Of a stretch of 6,628 nucleotides of DNA, positions 1-6,394 are shown in pieces; position 1 is the first letter of the stretch, and each line of letters begins with the position of its first letter. The translations under genes were made by a program, and so were the position numbers. The notes beneath the pieces were generated by a model. It searched no databases. It was not told the origin of the DNA and saw only the letters and a program-made list of their open reading frames with translations. The DNA is from an uncultured Eubacterium sp. (GTDB taxonomy: Bacteria; Bacillota; Clostridia; Oscillospirales; Acutalibacteraceae): assembly GCA_945980015.1 (NCBI GenBank), contig CAMFQI010000069.1, positions 1 to 6,628 of the forward strand, given 5' to 3'.

Positions 1-46
1 TACACCTAAGCCTTCGTCGGCAGCGTCAGATGTGTATAAGAGACAG
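1..46 (+). other. Illumina Nextera adapter left on the contig end
   Basis: Every base here is explained by a Nextera library molecule. Bases 1-5 (TACAC) are the end of the P5 arm, and 6-13 (CTAAGCCT) match the Nextera i5 index usually called S508/N508. Bases 14-27 (TCGTCGGCAGCGTC) are the Read 1 primer portion, and 28-46 (AGATGTGTATAAGAGACAG) are the 19-base Tn5 mosaic end. Genomic sequence begins at 47, where Tn5 cut the template during library preparation. This is untrimmed synthetic sequence, not a native transposon end. Any start codon or reading frame placed in it, such as the GTG at 32, is an artefact. Confidence 0.98.
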
Positions 47-364
47 TCCGGTACAATCATTCTCGGACTGTTCAGATATTTCGGTCAGACTGTTGTTAAC
101 TTCAAGACACTTTGCAACAACGAAAAGGACGGCGCAGGAATAACCTACAATTCAAGAAACGATACCTTCTCCGTTTCAGGCGCAGAATCTTCGACGCACA
201 GCGTTACACTCAAAAAAATTGAATTCTTAGGTAACAACAACTACTACAAGGTTACCGCTTCGGTAAGCGGTGTAAGAGGCATATCAAAGGTTGTAGCGGT
301 TATTCAGCGTAACAGACTTGATTCAACTCTCGGCTTTAGCATCAAGGCATTAAAGTGGTCATAA
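47..364 (+). CDS. 3' fragment of an unrecognised protein
   Basis: This is the C-terminal 105 residues of a longer protein whose 5' end is missing because the contig starts at the adapter junction. The frame is open from the first genomic base and ends with tandem TAA TAA stops at 362-367, closely followed by a strong terminator, so the 3' end is intact. I do not recognise the family. The visible part begins with a hydrophobic stretch (SGTIILGLFRYFG). It continues as a polar region rich in Asn, Ser, Thr and Val with alternating hydrophobic residues (for example YYKVTASVSGV and KVVAVIQRN), which suggests a beta-rich fold. It ends in a short basic tail (IKALKWS). Such composition is common in secreted or surface proteins of Clostridia, but no signal, anchor or catalytic motif is visible. 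The gene converges on the rpiB operon. Confidence 0.75.
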   Translation, partial: SGTIILGLFRYFGQTVVNFKTLCNNEKDGAGITYNSRNDTFSVSGAESSTHSVTLKKIEFLGNNNYYKVTASVSGVRGISKVVAVIQRNRLDSTLGFSIKALKWS

Positions 365-370
365 TAAAAC

Positions 371-412
371 AAAAAAGACTCCCGGAAGCTTGATTTTTCC
401 GGGAGATTTTTT
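371..412. terminator. Bidirectional intrinsic terminator between convergent genes
   Basis: A perfect 9-bp stem (CTCCCGGAA at 379-387, TTCCGGGAG at 397-405) encloses a 9-base loop. On the right it is followed by six T at 407-412 and on the left preceded by six A at 371-376. It therefore has a U-tract on both strands. It can end the plus-strand gene stopping at 364 and the minus-strand operon whose last stop codon is at 429-431, 17 bases away. Confidence 0.93.
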
Positions 413-428
413 GTGTATAAAGTAATGA

Positions 429-878
429 TTAATAAAGCTTTTCGCCGTTTTCAATGGCCATTATTTGGTCAACTCTTGTTTGGTGTCTTCCGCCCTCAAA
501 TTCGGTATTAAGGAAAACGTCAACAAGCTCGATTGCTGTTCCTGCACCGATTACTCTGTCGCCCATACAAAGACAGTTTGCATCATTATGAAGTCTTGTA
601 TACTTTGCGCTGAAATAATCACTGCAGCAGCATGCACGAATGCCCTTTACTTTGTTTGCCGCCATTGAAATACCGACACCTGTGCCGCAGCAAAGAATTG
701 CAAAATCAGCCTCACCGCTTACCACCTTATCACAAGCCTTTTGCGCCGAAATTGCGTAATCGAAGCGTTCGGGAGTGTAGCACCCTACATCAATATAATC
801 AACGCACGTTTCCTCCAAATGTTTTTTTATTGCCTCCTTGAGCGGAAAGCCTGCGTGGTCAGAGCCTAATACTACCAT
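429..878 (-). CDS. rpiB: Ribose-5-phosphate isomerase B (RpiB/LacAB family)
   Basis: The 149-residue product should interconvert ribose 5-phosphate and ribulose 5-phosphate in the cytoplasmic non-oxidative pentose phosphate pathway, feeding nucleotide synthesis. Family motifs in order are GSDHAG at residues 5-10 (phosphate and substrate loop), CGTGVGISMAANK at 64-76, and TRLHNDANCLCMGDRV at 94-109. Cys64 sits at the position of the catalytic base cysteine of RpiB, and His97 matches the conserved ring-opening histidine. Length is normal for the family (about 145-155). The ATG lies a few bases after an AGGTAGGAT-like ribosome binding site and nine bases after the tsaB stop, so it is the last gene of the fhs-tsaE-tsaB-rpiB unit. 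The protein is unusually cysteine-rich, with a CC at 63-64 and a CCC at 83-85. LacA/LacB or allose-phosphate isomerase activity is possible within this family, but no sugar-utilisation genes are nearby, so RpiB is preferred. Confidence 0.94.
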   Translation of the reverse strand: MVVLGSDHAGFPLKEAIKKHLEETCVDYIDVGCYTPERFDYAISAQKACDKVVSGEADFAILCCGTGVGISMAANKVKGIRACCCSDYFSAKYTRLHNDANCLCMGDRVIGAGTAIELVDVFLNTEFEGGRHQTRVDQIMAIENGEKLY

Positions 879-887
879 AAATTTATC

Positions 888-1559
888 CTACCTTTTCAGC
901 TTTAATTTCAGTTCCCTTTCAGCCTGACTCTGTCTCAAATAAACAGGAACAAGCCGCTGGGGAGTAATTGGTTTTTTGTTTTTTATTGCACTCGCAATGC
1001 TAACTGCGTTTTGGTAAATTCTATCCTGAGATGCCAATTCGCAGTTATCAAGCGAAAGATTTTCAAAGCAAAGCTTTGTGCCGTCGCCTGCTATAACAAC
1101 ATTTTCTTTATCGCAAAGCTCATTCCTTAAATCGTCTATAGAGATAGCTCTATCATCACAAAGTCGGTTTACAACACCGTTTTTTATCTCAAACAAGGCG
1201 TTATAAAACTGCATTCTTCTTGCGTCCATAACGGCGCATACAACACAATCCGTATCAACAAAATTATAGGCAATTGCTTCAAGAGTCGATACGCAGTAAC
1301 AGGGAGTTTCATAATTAAACGCTATTCCCTTAACGGTTGCAATTCCTATTCTCACGCCTGTAAACGAGCCGGGACCTACAGTAACGGCAATGCCGTCAAG
1401 CTCACTAAACGAATGACCCTGCATTACCCTTTTTATCATCGGCAAAAGAGTTTCGCTATGCGTTAAGCCGGAGTTTACAAATTCACTTTTTAGTACGATT
1501 TCGTTGTCGGTTAAGGCAACGCTTGCCGTCACCGCAGTTGAATCAAGTGATAAAATCAT
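888..1559 (-). CDS. tsaB: tRNA t6A37 threonylcarbamoyltransferase complex subunit TsaB
   Basis: The 223-residue protein is the TsaB (YeaZ) subunit of the complex that transfers threonylcarbamoyl to A37 of ANN-decoding tRNAs. TsaB is an ASKHA-fold, catalytically inactive paralogue of TsaD; it dimerises with TsaD and recruits TsaE. Evidence is the N-terminal MILSLDSTAVTASVAL strand-loop, HSETLLPMI at residues 34-42, and the diagnostic GPGSFTGVRIG at 62-72. Length is typical (about 210-240). The ATG at 1559-1557 lies one base after the tsaE stop, with an AGAGGA ribosome binding site inside the end of tsaE, which implies coupled translation. The C-terminal half is divergent, as is usual for TsaB. 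The tsaD and rimI genes that often follow tsaB in Firmicutes are not here: rpiB comes next. TsaD must be encoded elsewhere if the complex is functional. Confidence 0.94.
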   Translation of the reverse strand: MILSLDSTAVTASVALTDNEIVLKSEFVNSGLTHSETLLPMIKRVMQGHSFSELDGIAVTVGPGSFTGVRIGIATVKGIAFNYETPCYCVSTLEAIAYNFVDTDCVVCAVMDARRMQFYNALFEIKNGVVNRLCDDRAISIDDLRNELCDKENVVIAGDGTKLCFENLSLDNCELASQDRIYQNAVSIASAIKNKKPITPQRLVPVYLRQSQAERELKLKLKR

Positions 1560-1560
1560 T

Positions 1561-1998
1561 TCAATCCTCTAAATAATCAGATTTTTGTTTTACGGTAAAT
1601 TTTCTTGAATTTTCGCCGAGCTTTTCAATTTCAATAATAATTGCATCGTCGGGCAATGCGCCGAAAATATTTTCGCTCCATTCGGCAAGAATGTATGAAT
1701 CATCATTAAGATAATCGAAATATCCCGTTGAATACAAATCATCCCAGGTTTCAACTCTGTACATATCAAAATGATACACTCTCGCATTTTCGCCGATATA
1801 CTCATTACAAATTGCAAAGGTCGGTGAGGACACCTCGGCATCTATTCCGAGACCTTTGACAAAGCCCGAGGTAAATGCAGTCTTGCCCATTCCCAAGCCT
1901 CCGAGAAAAGCAATCACGCTTCCCTTTGGTACACTTTTTGCAAATTCCGAGGCAAATTGAAGCGTTTGCTCGTAGCTTTCGGAAATAAACTCCCTCAT
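1561..1998 (-). CDS. tsaE: tRNA t6A biosynthesis ATPase TsaE
   Basis: TsaE (YjeE) is the small P-loop ATPase that cycles the TsaD-TsaB complex during t6A37 formation on tRNA. The 145-residue product has the expected length and landmarks: Walker A GGLGMGKT at residues 33-40, SSPTF at 57-61 (switch-like segment), HFDMYR at 76-81 (family HxDxYR) and an EWSE segment at 106-109. Two P-loop positions differ from the common GDLGAGKTT form: Gly34 replaces Asp and Ala41 replaces the second Thr. The catalytic-type Lys39 and Thr40 are kept, so ATP binding is probably retained. The start ATG overlaps the fhs TAA by one base (TAATG), and the upstream AGG is weak and rather distant. Translation probably depends on ribosomes finishing fhs. 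The gene directly precedes tsaB, the usual order in Firmicutes. Confidence 0.94.
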   Translation of the reverse strand: MREFISESYEQTLQFASEFAKSVPKGSVIAFLGGLGMGKTAFTSGFVKGLGIDAEVSSPTFAICNEYIGENARVYHFDMYRVETWDDLYSTGYFDYLNDDSYILAEWSENIFGALPDDAIIIEIEKLGENSRKFTVKQKSDYLED

Positions 1999-3665
1999 TA
2001 GAAAAGACCTACCGTATTACCGTTTTCATCAATATCAATTCTGTAAGCGGCAGGAGATTTTGAAAGTCCGGGCATAGTCATAATTGAGCCTGTTTGACAA
2101 ACAATGAAGCCTGCACCGTTTGAAAGAGACGCACTTGATACTGTAATTCTAAAGCCTTCGGGCTTGCCGAGAAGCTTCGGATTATCCGAAAGACTGTACT
2201 GAGTTTTCGCCATACAAACAGGCATTTTGTCAGCACCGAGCTTAATGAAGCCGTCGATGGATGCTTTTGCCTCCTTTGTATAATCAACGCCGTCGGCACC
2301 GTAAATTTCTTTTGCGATAGTTTCTATCTTTTCATAAACAGGCATATCAAGGTCATAAAGATGATGGAAATTGTTTTCCTTATCACAGGCTTCAACAACC
2401 TTTTGAGCAAGCTCAACGCCGCCTGCTCCGCCCTCGGCAAAGCATTTTGTCACAGCAAAATCAGCACCCTTTGATTTGCAATATTCCTCAACAAAATCAA
2501 TTTCTGCCTGAGTGTCGGCATAAAAATGATTAATTGCAACTACAACAGGCACACCGTATTTTTTAAGATTATCAATATGAGCGCCGAGATTTACGCATCC
2601 TTTTTTAAGCGCATCAATATTTTCTTCCTTCAAATCCTCCTTTGCAACACCGCCGTTATACTTCATAGAACGAACGGTTGAAACGAGAACAATACAGGAC
2701 GGTGTAAGTCCTGCAAAGCGGCATTTGATATCTAGAAATTTTTCTGCGCCCAAGTCTGAGCCGAAGCCGGCCTCGGTAATGGTATAGTCAGCCAATTTCA
2801 ATGCAGTTTTTGTTGCACGAACACTGTTGCAGCCGTGAGCAATATTTGCAAAAGGACCGCCATGCATAATAGCGGGAGTATTTTCAAGCGTTTGAACAAG
2901 ATTAGGCTTAATTGCTTCCTTAAGCAATACGGTCATTGCGCCGTTTGCCTTAATATCACGGCAATAAACAGGCTCGCCGTCGTAGGTATATGCAACAAGA
3001 ATATCGCCAAGTCTCTTTTTCAAATCAAAAATATCGTTTGCAAGGCAGAGAATAGCCATAACCTCACTTGCAACGGTAATGCAAAAATGGTCTTCTCTCG
3101 GAATACCATTGAGCTTTCCGCCGAGTGAATTGATAATATTGCGAAGCGCTCTGTCGTTCATATCAAGGCAACGCTTTACCTGAATCGATCGAGGGTCGAT
3201 ATTAAGCTCATTTCCCTGCTGAATTGAATTGTCGAGCATAGCGCACATTAGATTGTTTGCAGAGGTAATGGCATGCATATCGCCTGTGAAATGAAGATTG
3301 ATATCCTCCATAGGAACAACCTGAGAATATCCGCCTCCTGCGGCACCGCCCTTTATTCCGAAAACAGGACCAAGCGACGGCTCACGCAAAGCAATAATTG
3401 CTTTTTTTCCGATTTTTGCCATTGACTGTCCGAGACCTATCGAAACAGTAGTCTTTCCCTCGCCCGCCGGTGTGGGATTTACGGCAGTTACCAAAATAAG
3501 CTTACCGTCCTTTTTGTCCTTTAATCTGTTCAGAACATCGTCGGAAATCTTTGCTTTATAATGACCGTAAGGGTCAATTTCGGATGATGAAATACCGAGT
3601 GAAGCGGCAATTTCGGTTATATCCTTCATATTAGCCTGCTGAGCAATTTCAATATCTGTAAGCAT
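1998..3665 (-). CDS. fhs: Formate-tetrahydrofolate ligase
   Basis: The 555-residue enzyme joins formate to tetrahydrofolate using ATP, giving 10-formyl-THF for purine and fMet-tRNA synthesis, or for the methyl branch of the Wood-Ljungdahl pathway in acetogens. It is cytosolic and usually tetrameric. Motifs with this start: P-loop TPAGEGKTT at residues 65-73, [10 protein letters not shown] at 94-103, the FTHFS signature [11 protein letters not shown] at 103-113, [11 protein letters not shown] at 268-278, [14 protein letters not shown] at 297-310, and a variant of the second signature, [12 protein letters not shown], at 328-339. The frame is open further up to an ATG at 3728, but I chose 3665. 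There a GGGAGGA site sits five bases upstream, the product has the family length (about 555-560) and N-terminus, and the promoter lies between the two candidates. It is first in the operon, with a leader of only about 25 bases, which leaves no room for a riboswitch. Acetogenesis cannot be inferred from this gene alone. Confidence 0.97.
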   Translation of the reverse strand: MLTDIEIAQQANMKDITEIAASLGISSSEIDPYGHYKAKISDDVLNRLKDKKDGKLILVTAVNPTPAGEGKTTVSIGLGQSMAKIGKKAIIALREPSLGPVFGIKGGAAGGGYSQVVPMEDINLHFTGDMHAITSANNLMCAMLDNSIQQGNELNIDPRSIQVKRCLDMNDRALRNIINSLGGKLNGIPREDHFCITVASEVMAILCLANDIFDLKKRLGDILVAYTYDGEPVYCRDIKANGAMTVLLKEAIKPNLVQTLENTPAIMHGGPFANIAHGCNSVRATKTALKLADYTITEAGFGSDLGAEKFLDIKCRFAGLTPSCIVLVSTVRSMKYNGGVAKEDLKEENIDALKKGCVNLGAHIDNLKKYGVPVVVAINHFYADTQAEIDFVEEYCKSKGADFAVTKCFAEGGAGGVELAQKVVEACDKENNFHHLYDLDMPVYEKIETIAKEIYGADGVDYTKEAKASIDGFIKLGADKMPVCMAKTQYSLSDNPKLLGKPEGFRITVSSASLSNGAGFIVCQTGSIMTMPGLSKSPAAYRIDIDENGNTVGLF

Positions 3666-3670
3666 AAAAG

Positions 3671-3677
3671 TCCTCCC
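3671..3677 (-). promoter_or_regulatory. Ribosome binding site that fixes the fhs start
   Basis: On the minus strand this reads GGGAGGA, five bases before the ATG at 3665-3663. The alternative in-frame ATG at 3728 has no comparable site and lies upstream of the promoter. Confidence 0.9.
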
Positions 3678-3696
3678 TGAATTTTTTGCTATAGGT

Positions 3697-3725
3697 ATTA
3701 TAACACATAAAGTAAAACATTCCAA
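3697..3725 (-). promoter_or_regulatory. Sigma-A-type promoter of the fhs-tsaE-tsaB-rpiB operon
   Basis: On the minus strand, TTGGAA (3725-3720) and a perfect TATAAT (3702-3697) are separated by exactly 17 bases. TG at 3705-3704, one base before the -10, makes an extended -10 (TGTTATAAT). Transcription should start near 3690, giving a leader of about 25 bases to the ATG at 3665. Confidence 0.85.
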
Positions 3726-3732
3726 CAAAAAA

Positions 3733-3757
3733 TTACTTTTTTATGTTGAAAAAGTAA
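3733..3757. repeat. 9-bp perfect inverted repeat, possible operator
   Basis: TTACTTTTT (3733-3741) and AAAAAGTAA (3749-3757) are perfect reverse complements around a 7-base spacer. The right half overlaps the -35 hexamer of the rightward promoter (3746-3751). A further copy of the AAAGTAA core lies at 3709-3715, within the spacer of the leftward fhs promoter. The position suits a regulator of the divergent promoters, but the arms are AT-rich, so chance is a real alternative. Confidence 0.4.
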
Positions 3758-3774
3758 CTAAATAATAATATAAT
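3746..3774 (+). promoter_or_regulatory. Sigma-A-type promoter of the rodA-like gene
   Basis: TTGAAA (3746-3751) and a perfect TATAAT (3769-3774) are separated by 17 bases. Predicted transcription start is near 3781, about 23 bases before the ATG at 3804. A strong AGGAGGTGA ribosome binding site (3792-3800) follows. The -35 is 20 bases from the -35 of the divergent fhs promoter. Confidence 0.85.
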
Positions 3775-3803
3775 ATAGTTCAAGCTGCAATAGGAGGTGA
3801 ATT

Positions 3804-4985
3804 ATGTCGGATATATCAGCAAACACAAGTGCAAGAATTCAAAAAAAGGATATAGGCTCTTTTATTAAGGGCACGGACATAATCACTCTGCTTACCGCAA
3901 TTGCGGCTTCTGTTTACGGACTTATTTGCGTTTACAGTGCTACATATTCAAATCTCACGGACGGTAAAATTATTACATCGGATGTTAGGACTATGCTTAT
4001 TTCCGTTTTAGGCGGATTGATAATTGCGATAATAGTTTCAAACGTCGACTATGAATCAATATCGAAATTTTGGCCGATAATCGCAATAGGCTGTATAGGT
4101 CTTATGATTTTCACGCTCTTATTCGGTGTTGCGCCGCCGGAGAGACCCGATTCAAAATGCTGGATAGACTTAAAGGTTTTCTATTTTCAACCGTCGGAGT
4201 TATTAAAGGTCGGCTTTATCATTTCGTTTTCGTATCACCTCGATTTAGTCAGGGACAACATAAACAAGCTTAAATCAATTATTCCGCTTGTAATTCACGG
4301 CGCAGTACCTGTAGGTCTTGTTCTTCTTACAGGTGACGCGGGAAGCGCCTTGATATTTATGGTAATGTTTATCGGAATGTTGTTCTTTGCAAGAGTAAAT
4401 GCAGGATATTTCGTTGCAGGCATTTGTGCAATCTTCGTAGCGTTTGTTTTGGCGTGGAAAACAGGAATAATTGATGGTATTCAAAGGCAAAGAATAGTTG
4501 CGCTTTTCTATCCGGAGCAATATGCAGACGCAATGTATCAGCAAAACAACGGCAAAATTGCAATGGGCTCAGGCGGCTTGTTCGGTCAGGGCTTTTTGCA
4601 GGGCGATATGACTCAAAGCGGAGCAGTTCCCGTTAACGAAAGCGATATGATTTTGTCCGTTGCAGGCGAGGAATTCGGCTTTGTCGGTGCTATGGCGGCA
4701 ATACTCATTCTTATGATTCTTGTTATTCGCATCATCAAAATCGGTATGAGTGCAAGGGACAATGCCGGATATTTAATGTGCAGCGGTATAGCGGTTATGC
4801 TTTTTGCACAGGTTTTGGTAAACGTCGGAATGGAGCTTTCGCTTCTTCCGTGTATAGGTATTACGCTTCCGCTTTTCAGTGCCGGCGGCTCGTCGTCACT
4901 TTGTATTTATCTTGCAATAGGTCTTGAGCTTTCTATTTACAGATTTTCAAGAACGCCGTCAGACACACTGTTTTATACAAAATAA
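3804..4985 (+). CDS. rodA: SEDS-family peptidoglycan glycosyltransferase, probably RodA
   Basis: The 393-residue polytopic membrane protein belongs to the FtsW/RodA/SpoVE family, which polymerises lipid II into glycan strands together with a class B PBP. About ten hydrophobic segments can be seen, beginning near residue 26 after a cytoplasmic N-terminus and ending near 378. Family landmarks: FQPSELLK at 128-135, GDAGSALIF at 177-185, RQRI at 228-231, GSGGLFGQGFLQG at 255-267, VPVNESDMILSVAGEEFGF at 275-293, and PLFSAGGSSS at about 355-364. Asp281 is at the position of the catalytic aspartate. LFGQGFLQG resembles RodA (LFGKGFLQG) more than FtsW, but SpoVE or FtsW cannot be excluded. The loop before FQPSE reads PERPDSKCWIDL, unlike the usual GxxRWIxL. 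The ATG follows AGGAGGTGA by three bases and the gene ends with tandem TAA. It stands alone, divergent from fhs and without mreBCD or a PBP gene in view. Confidence 0.88.
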   Translation: MSDISANTSARIQKKDIGSFIKGTDIITLLTAIAASVYGLICVYSATYSNLTDGKIITSDVRTMLISVLGGLIIAIIVSNVDYESISKFWPIIAIGCIGLMIFTLLFGVAPPERPDSKCWIDLKVFYFQPSELLKVGFIISFSYHLDLVRDNINKLKSIIPLVIHGAVPVGLVLLTGDAGSALIFMVMFIGMLFFARVNAGYFVAGICAIFVAFVLAWKTGIIDGIQRQRIVALFYPEQYADAMYQQNNGKIAMGSGGLFGQGFLQGDMTQSGAVPVNESDMILSVAGEEFGFVGAMAAILILMILVIRIIKIGMSARDNAGYLMCSGIAVMLFAQVLVNVGMELSLLPCIGITLPLFSAGGSSSLCIYLAIGLELSIYRFSRTPSDTLFYTK

Positions 4986-4998
4986 TAATACGAATTAT

Positions 4999-5033
4999 AA
5001 AAGACAGAGGCAATTTAGCTTCTGTCTTTTTTT
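4999..5033. terminator. Terminator shared by rodA-like gene and cca, overlapping the cca 3' end
   Basis: A 13-bp stem with one G-U pair (4999-5011 with 5018-5030) closes a 6-base loop and runs into seven T at 5027-5033, a strong intrinsic terminator for the plus strand. In the minus direction the stem is followed by UUUUAUAAUU, a weaker tail. The minus-strand stop codon (5017-5015) lies in the loop, and the last codons of the nucleotidyltransferase gene form the right arm. Confidence 0.9.
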
Positions 5034-6346
5034 GCAATATCTTTTAGTATTTCTTTTGTATTAAGCCTTGGATTTTTGCTGACGTCAACTATCAATTTTT
5101 CAAGCTCGTTTTTTATTTCGGCATTACAATAGCCGAGTTCAACAAGCTCATTACCGCCTATGGCTAGGTCGCATATTCTGTAAGGCTCGTTATTTGAAAT
5201 AATTTCGTTTGCAAGACGCTTTATTTCCTCAAACAATACGAGGCTTTCACCTGCATATTGAAGATTATGAGATTTCATATCGGCAAGCTTAACCTCCATA
5301 AAATCAAAGAATAAGTCCTCACCGAGTGCACGAAGCCAGAATTTTATACTCTCGCCGGTTGGTGAAATTTTTTTATCGTGAATTTCAATAAGCTTCAAAA
5401 TCTTTTTTGTATATTCCCTGCTCGTTTTCAGACGTTTGAGCACTACTTCGGATATTTCTACGCTTCTTTGCGGATGACCGAAGAAATGGTCAACGCCCTT
5501 ACTGTCTGTCGTCTTGCATTGAGGCTTACCTATATCGTGGAGCAAAACGGCAAGACGAAGATAATCCTTATTTTCACAGTACGAAACGGACTTTACAATA
5601 TGGGTATAAACGTCGTACAAATGCCATTTAGTGTTTTGTTCACAGCTAAAGCAAGGTATAAGCTCGGGAATAATAACGCCGATAACGTCCTTAAATTCAA
5701 GTAAAATTCTTTCGCAGCTATCACCCGCAAGCAATTTCATAAGCTCCGAGTATATCCGCTCTGCCGAAATATTCTTCAAAAGTTCGGCATTTTTGTGAAT
5801 AGAGTCTGCGGTTTCACTTTCAATTTTGAAGCCGAGAGTTGAGGCAAAGCGAAGCGCACGCATAATTCGTAACGCATCCTCGTTAAAGCGTTTATCGGGA
5901 TTACCAACTGTACGGATAATCCCGTTTTTTATATCATCAATACCGCCGAATTTATCAACAATGCCGTCATGCTCGTTATAGGCAAGGGCGTTTACGGTAA
6001 AATCCCTGCGTGACAAATCATCACTCAAATCAGTAACAAACTCCACGCTTTCGGGATGGCGGGCGTCAAGATATTTTCCGTCGGTTCTGTAGGTCGTTAT
6101 TTCAAACGGCTCGCCGTCTATAACGGCAGTAACTGTTCCGTGCTTCAAGCCTGTTTCAAAAAATCTTATACAGTATTTTTTCAAGGCAGCCTCAATTTCA
6201 AGCGGCTTTGCCGAGGTTGTGATATCAAAATCGTTGCAGGTTCTGTTCATCAAATAATCACGAACACAACCGCCGACAAAATACGCCTCATAGCCGCAGT
6301 TACATAATGCTTTGAATATTAAATTTGCATTATTTGGTATGTTCAT
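5015..6346 (-). CDS. cca: CCA tRNA nucleotidyltransferase / poly(A) polymerase family protein with HD domain
   Basis: The 443-residue protein is a class II nucleotidyltransferase expected to add or repair the 3' CCA of tRNA. The head domain shows GGCVRD at residues 25-30, the metal-binding DFD at 39-41, DGKYLDARHPESV at 89-101, RRDFTVNA at 113-120, and the nucleotide-recognition EDALRIMRALRF at 156-167. The ERIYSEL segment at 196-202 opens the neck/body. An HD phosphohydrolase-type domain follows, with His249, LLHDIGK at 268-274 and FFGHP at 288-292. A charged helical C-terminal part probably contacts tRNA. Length fits Firmicute enzymes with an internal HD domain. The ATG at 6346 follows an AAGGTG ribosome binding site. 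Sequence alone does not separate a full CCA-adding enzyme from CC-adding, A-adding or poly(A) polymerase relatives, so the symbol is the family default. The C-terminal KKDRS is encoded within the terminator stem. Confidence 0.92.
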   Translation of the reverse strand: MNIPNNANLIFKALCNCGYEAYFVGGCVRDYLMNRTCNDFDITTSAKPLEIEAALKKYCIRFFETGLKHGTVTAVIDGEPFEITTYRTDGKYLDARHPESVEFVTDLSDDLSRRDFTVNALAYNEHDGIVDKFGGIDDIKNGIIRTVGNPDKRFNEDALRIMRALRFASTLGFKIESETADSIHKNAELLKNISAERIYSELMKLLAGDSCERILLEFKDVIGVIIPELIPCFSCEQNTKWHLYDVYTHIVKSVSYCENKDYLRLAVLLHDIGKPQCKTTDSKGVDHFFGHPQRSVEISEVVLKRLKTSREYTKKILKLIEIHDKKISPTGESIKFWLRALGEDLFFDFMEVKLADMKSHNLQYAGESLVLFEEIKRLANEIISNNEPYRICDLAIGGNELVELGYCNAEIKNELEKLIVDVSKNPRLNTKEILKDIAKKDRS

Positions 6347-6394
6347 AATTCACCTTGATGTAATAATTTCTTGATTTTGAATAAAAATAGTTTT

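Noticed and set aside
28..46. Tn5 mosaic end read as a native transposon terminus
   Set aside because: It is joined without a gap to the Nextera Read 1 primer, a known i5 index and P5 sequence, so it comes from library preparation rather than the genome.
32..364. Complete 110-codon gene starting with GTG at 32
   Set aside because: The GTG and the first five codons lie in adapter sequence. The real gene starts upstream of the contig and only 47-364 is genomic.
2835..3128. Plus-strand frame of 97 codons inside fhs
   Set aside because: It is antisense to a highly conserved enzyme with all its motifs. The peptide looks like a reverse-complement shadow and has no ribosome binding site.
3666..3728. 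N-terminal extension of fhs to the ATG at 3728
   Set aside because: The 21 extra residues are not family-like, no ribosome binding site precedes 3728, and the TTGGAA-N17-TATAAT promoter lies downstream of that ATG. The start at 3665 has GGGAGGA at the right distance.
3666..3803. Riboswitch or small RNA in the divergent intergenic region
   Set aside because: Predicted transcription starts leave leaders of only about 25 bases on each side, too short for a known riboswitch, and no terminator-like structure is present there.
5378..5704. Plus-strand frame of 108 codons inside cca
   Set aside because: It is antisense to the HD-domain part of a well-supported gene, with no recognisable domain or start signals.
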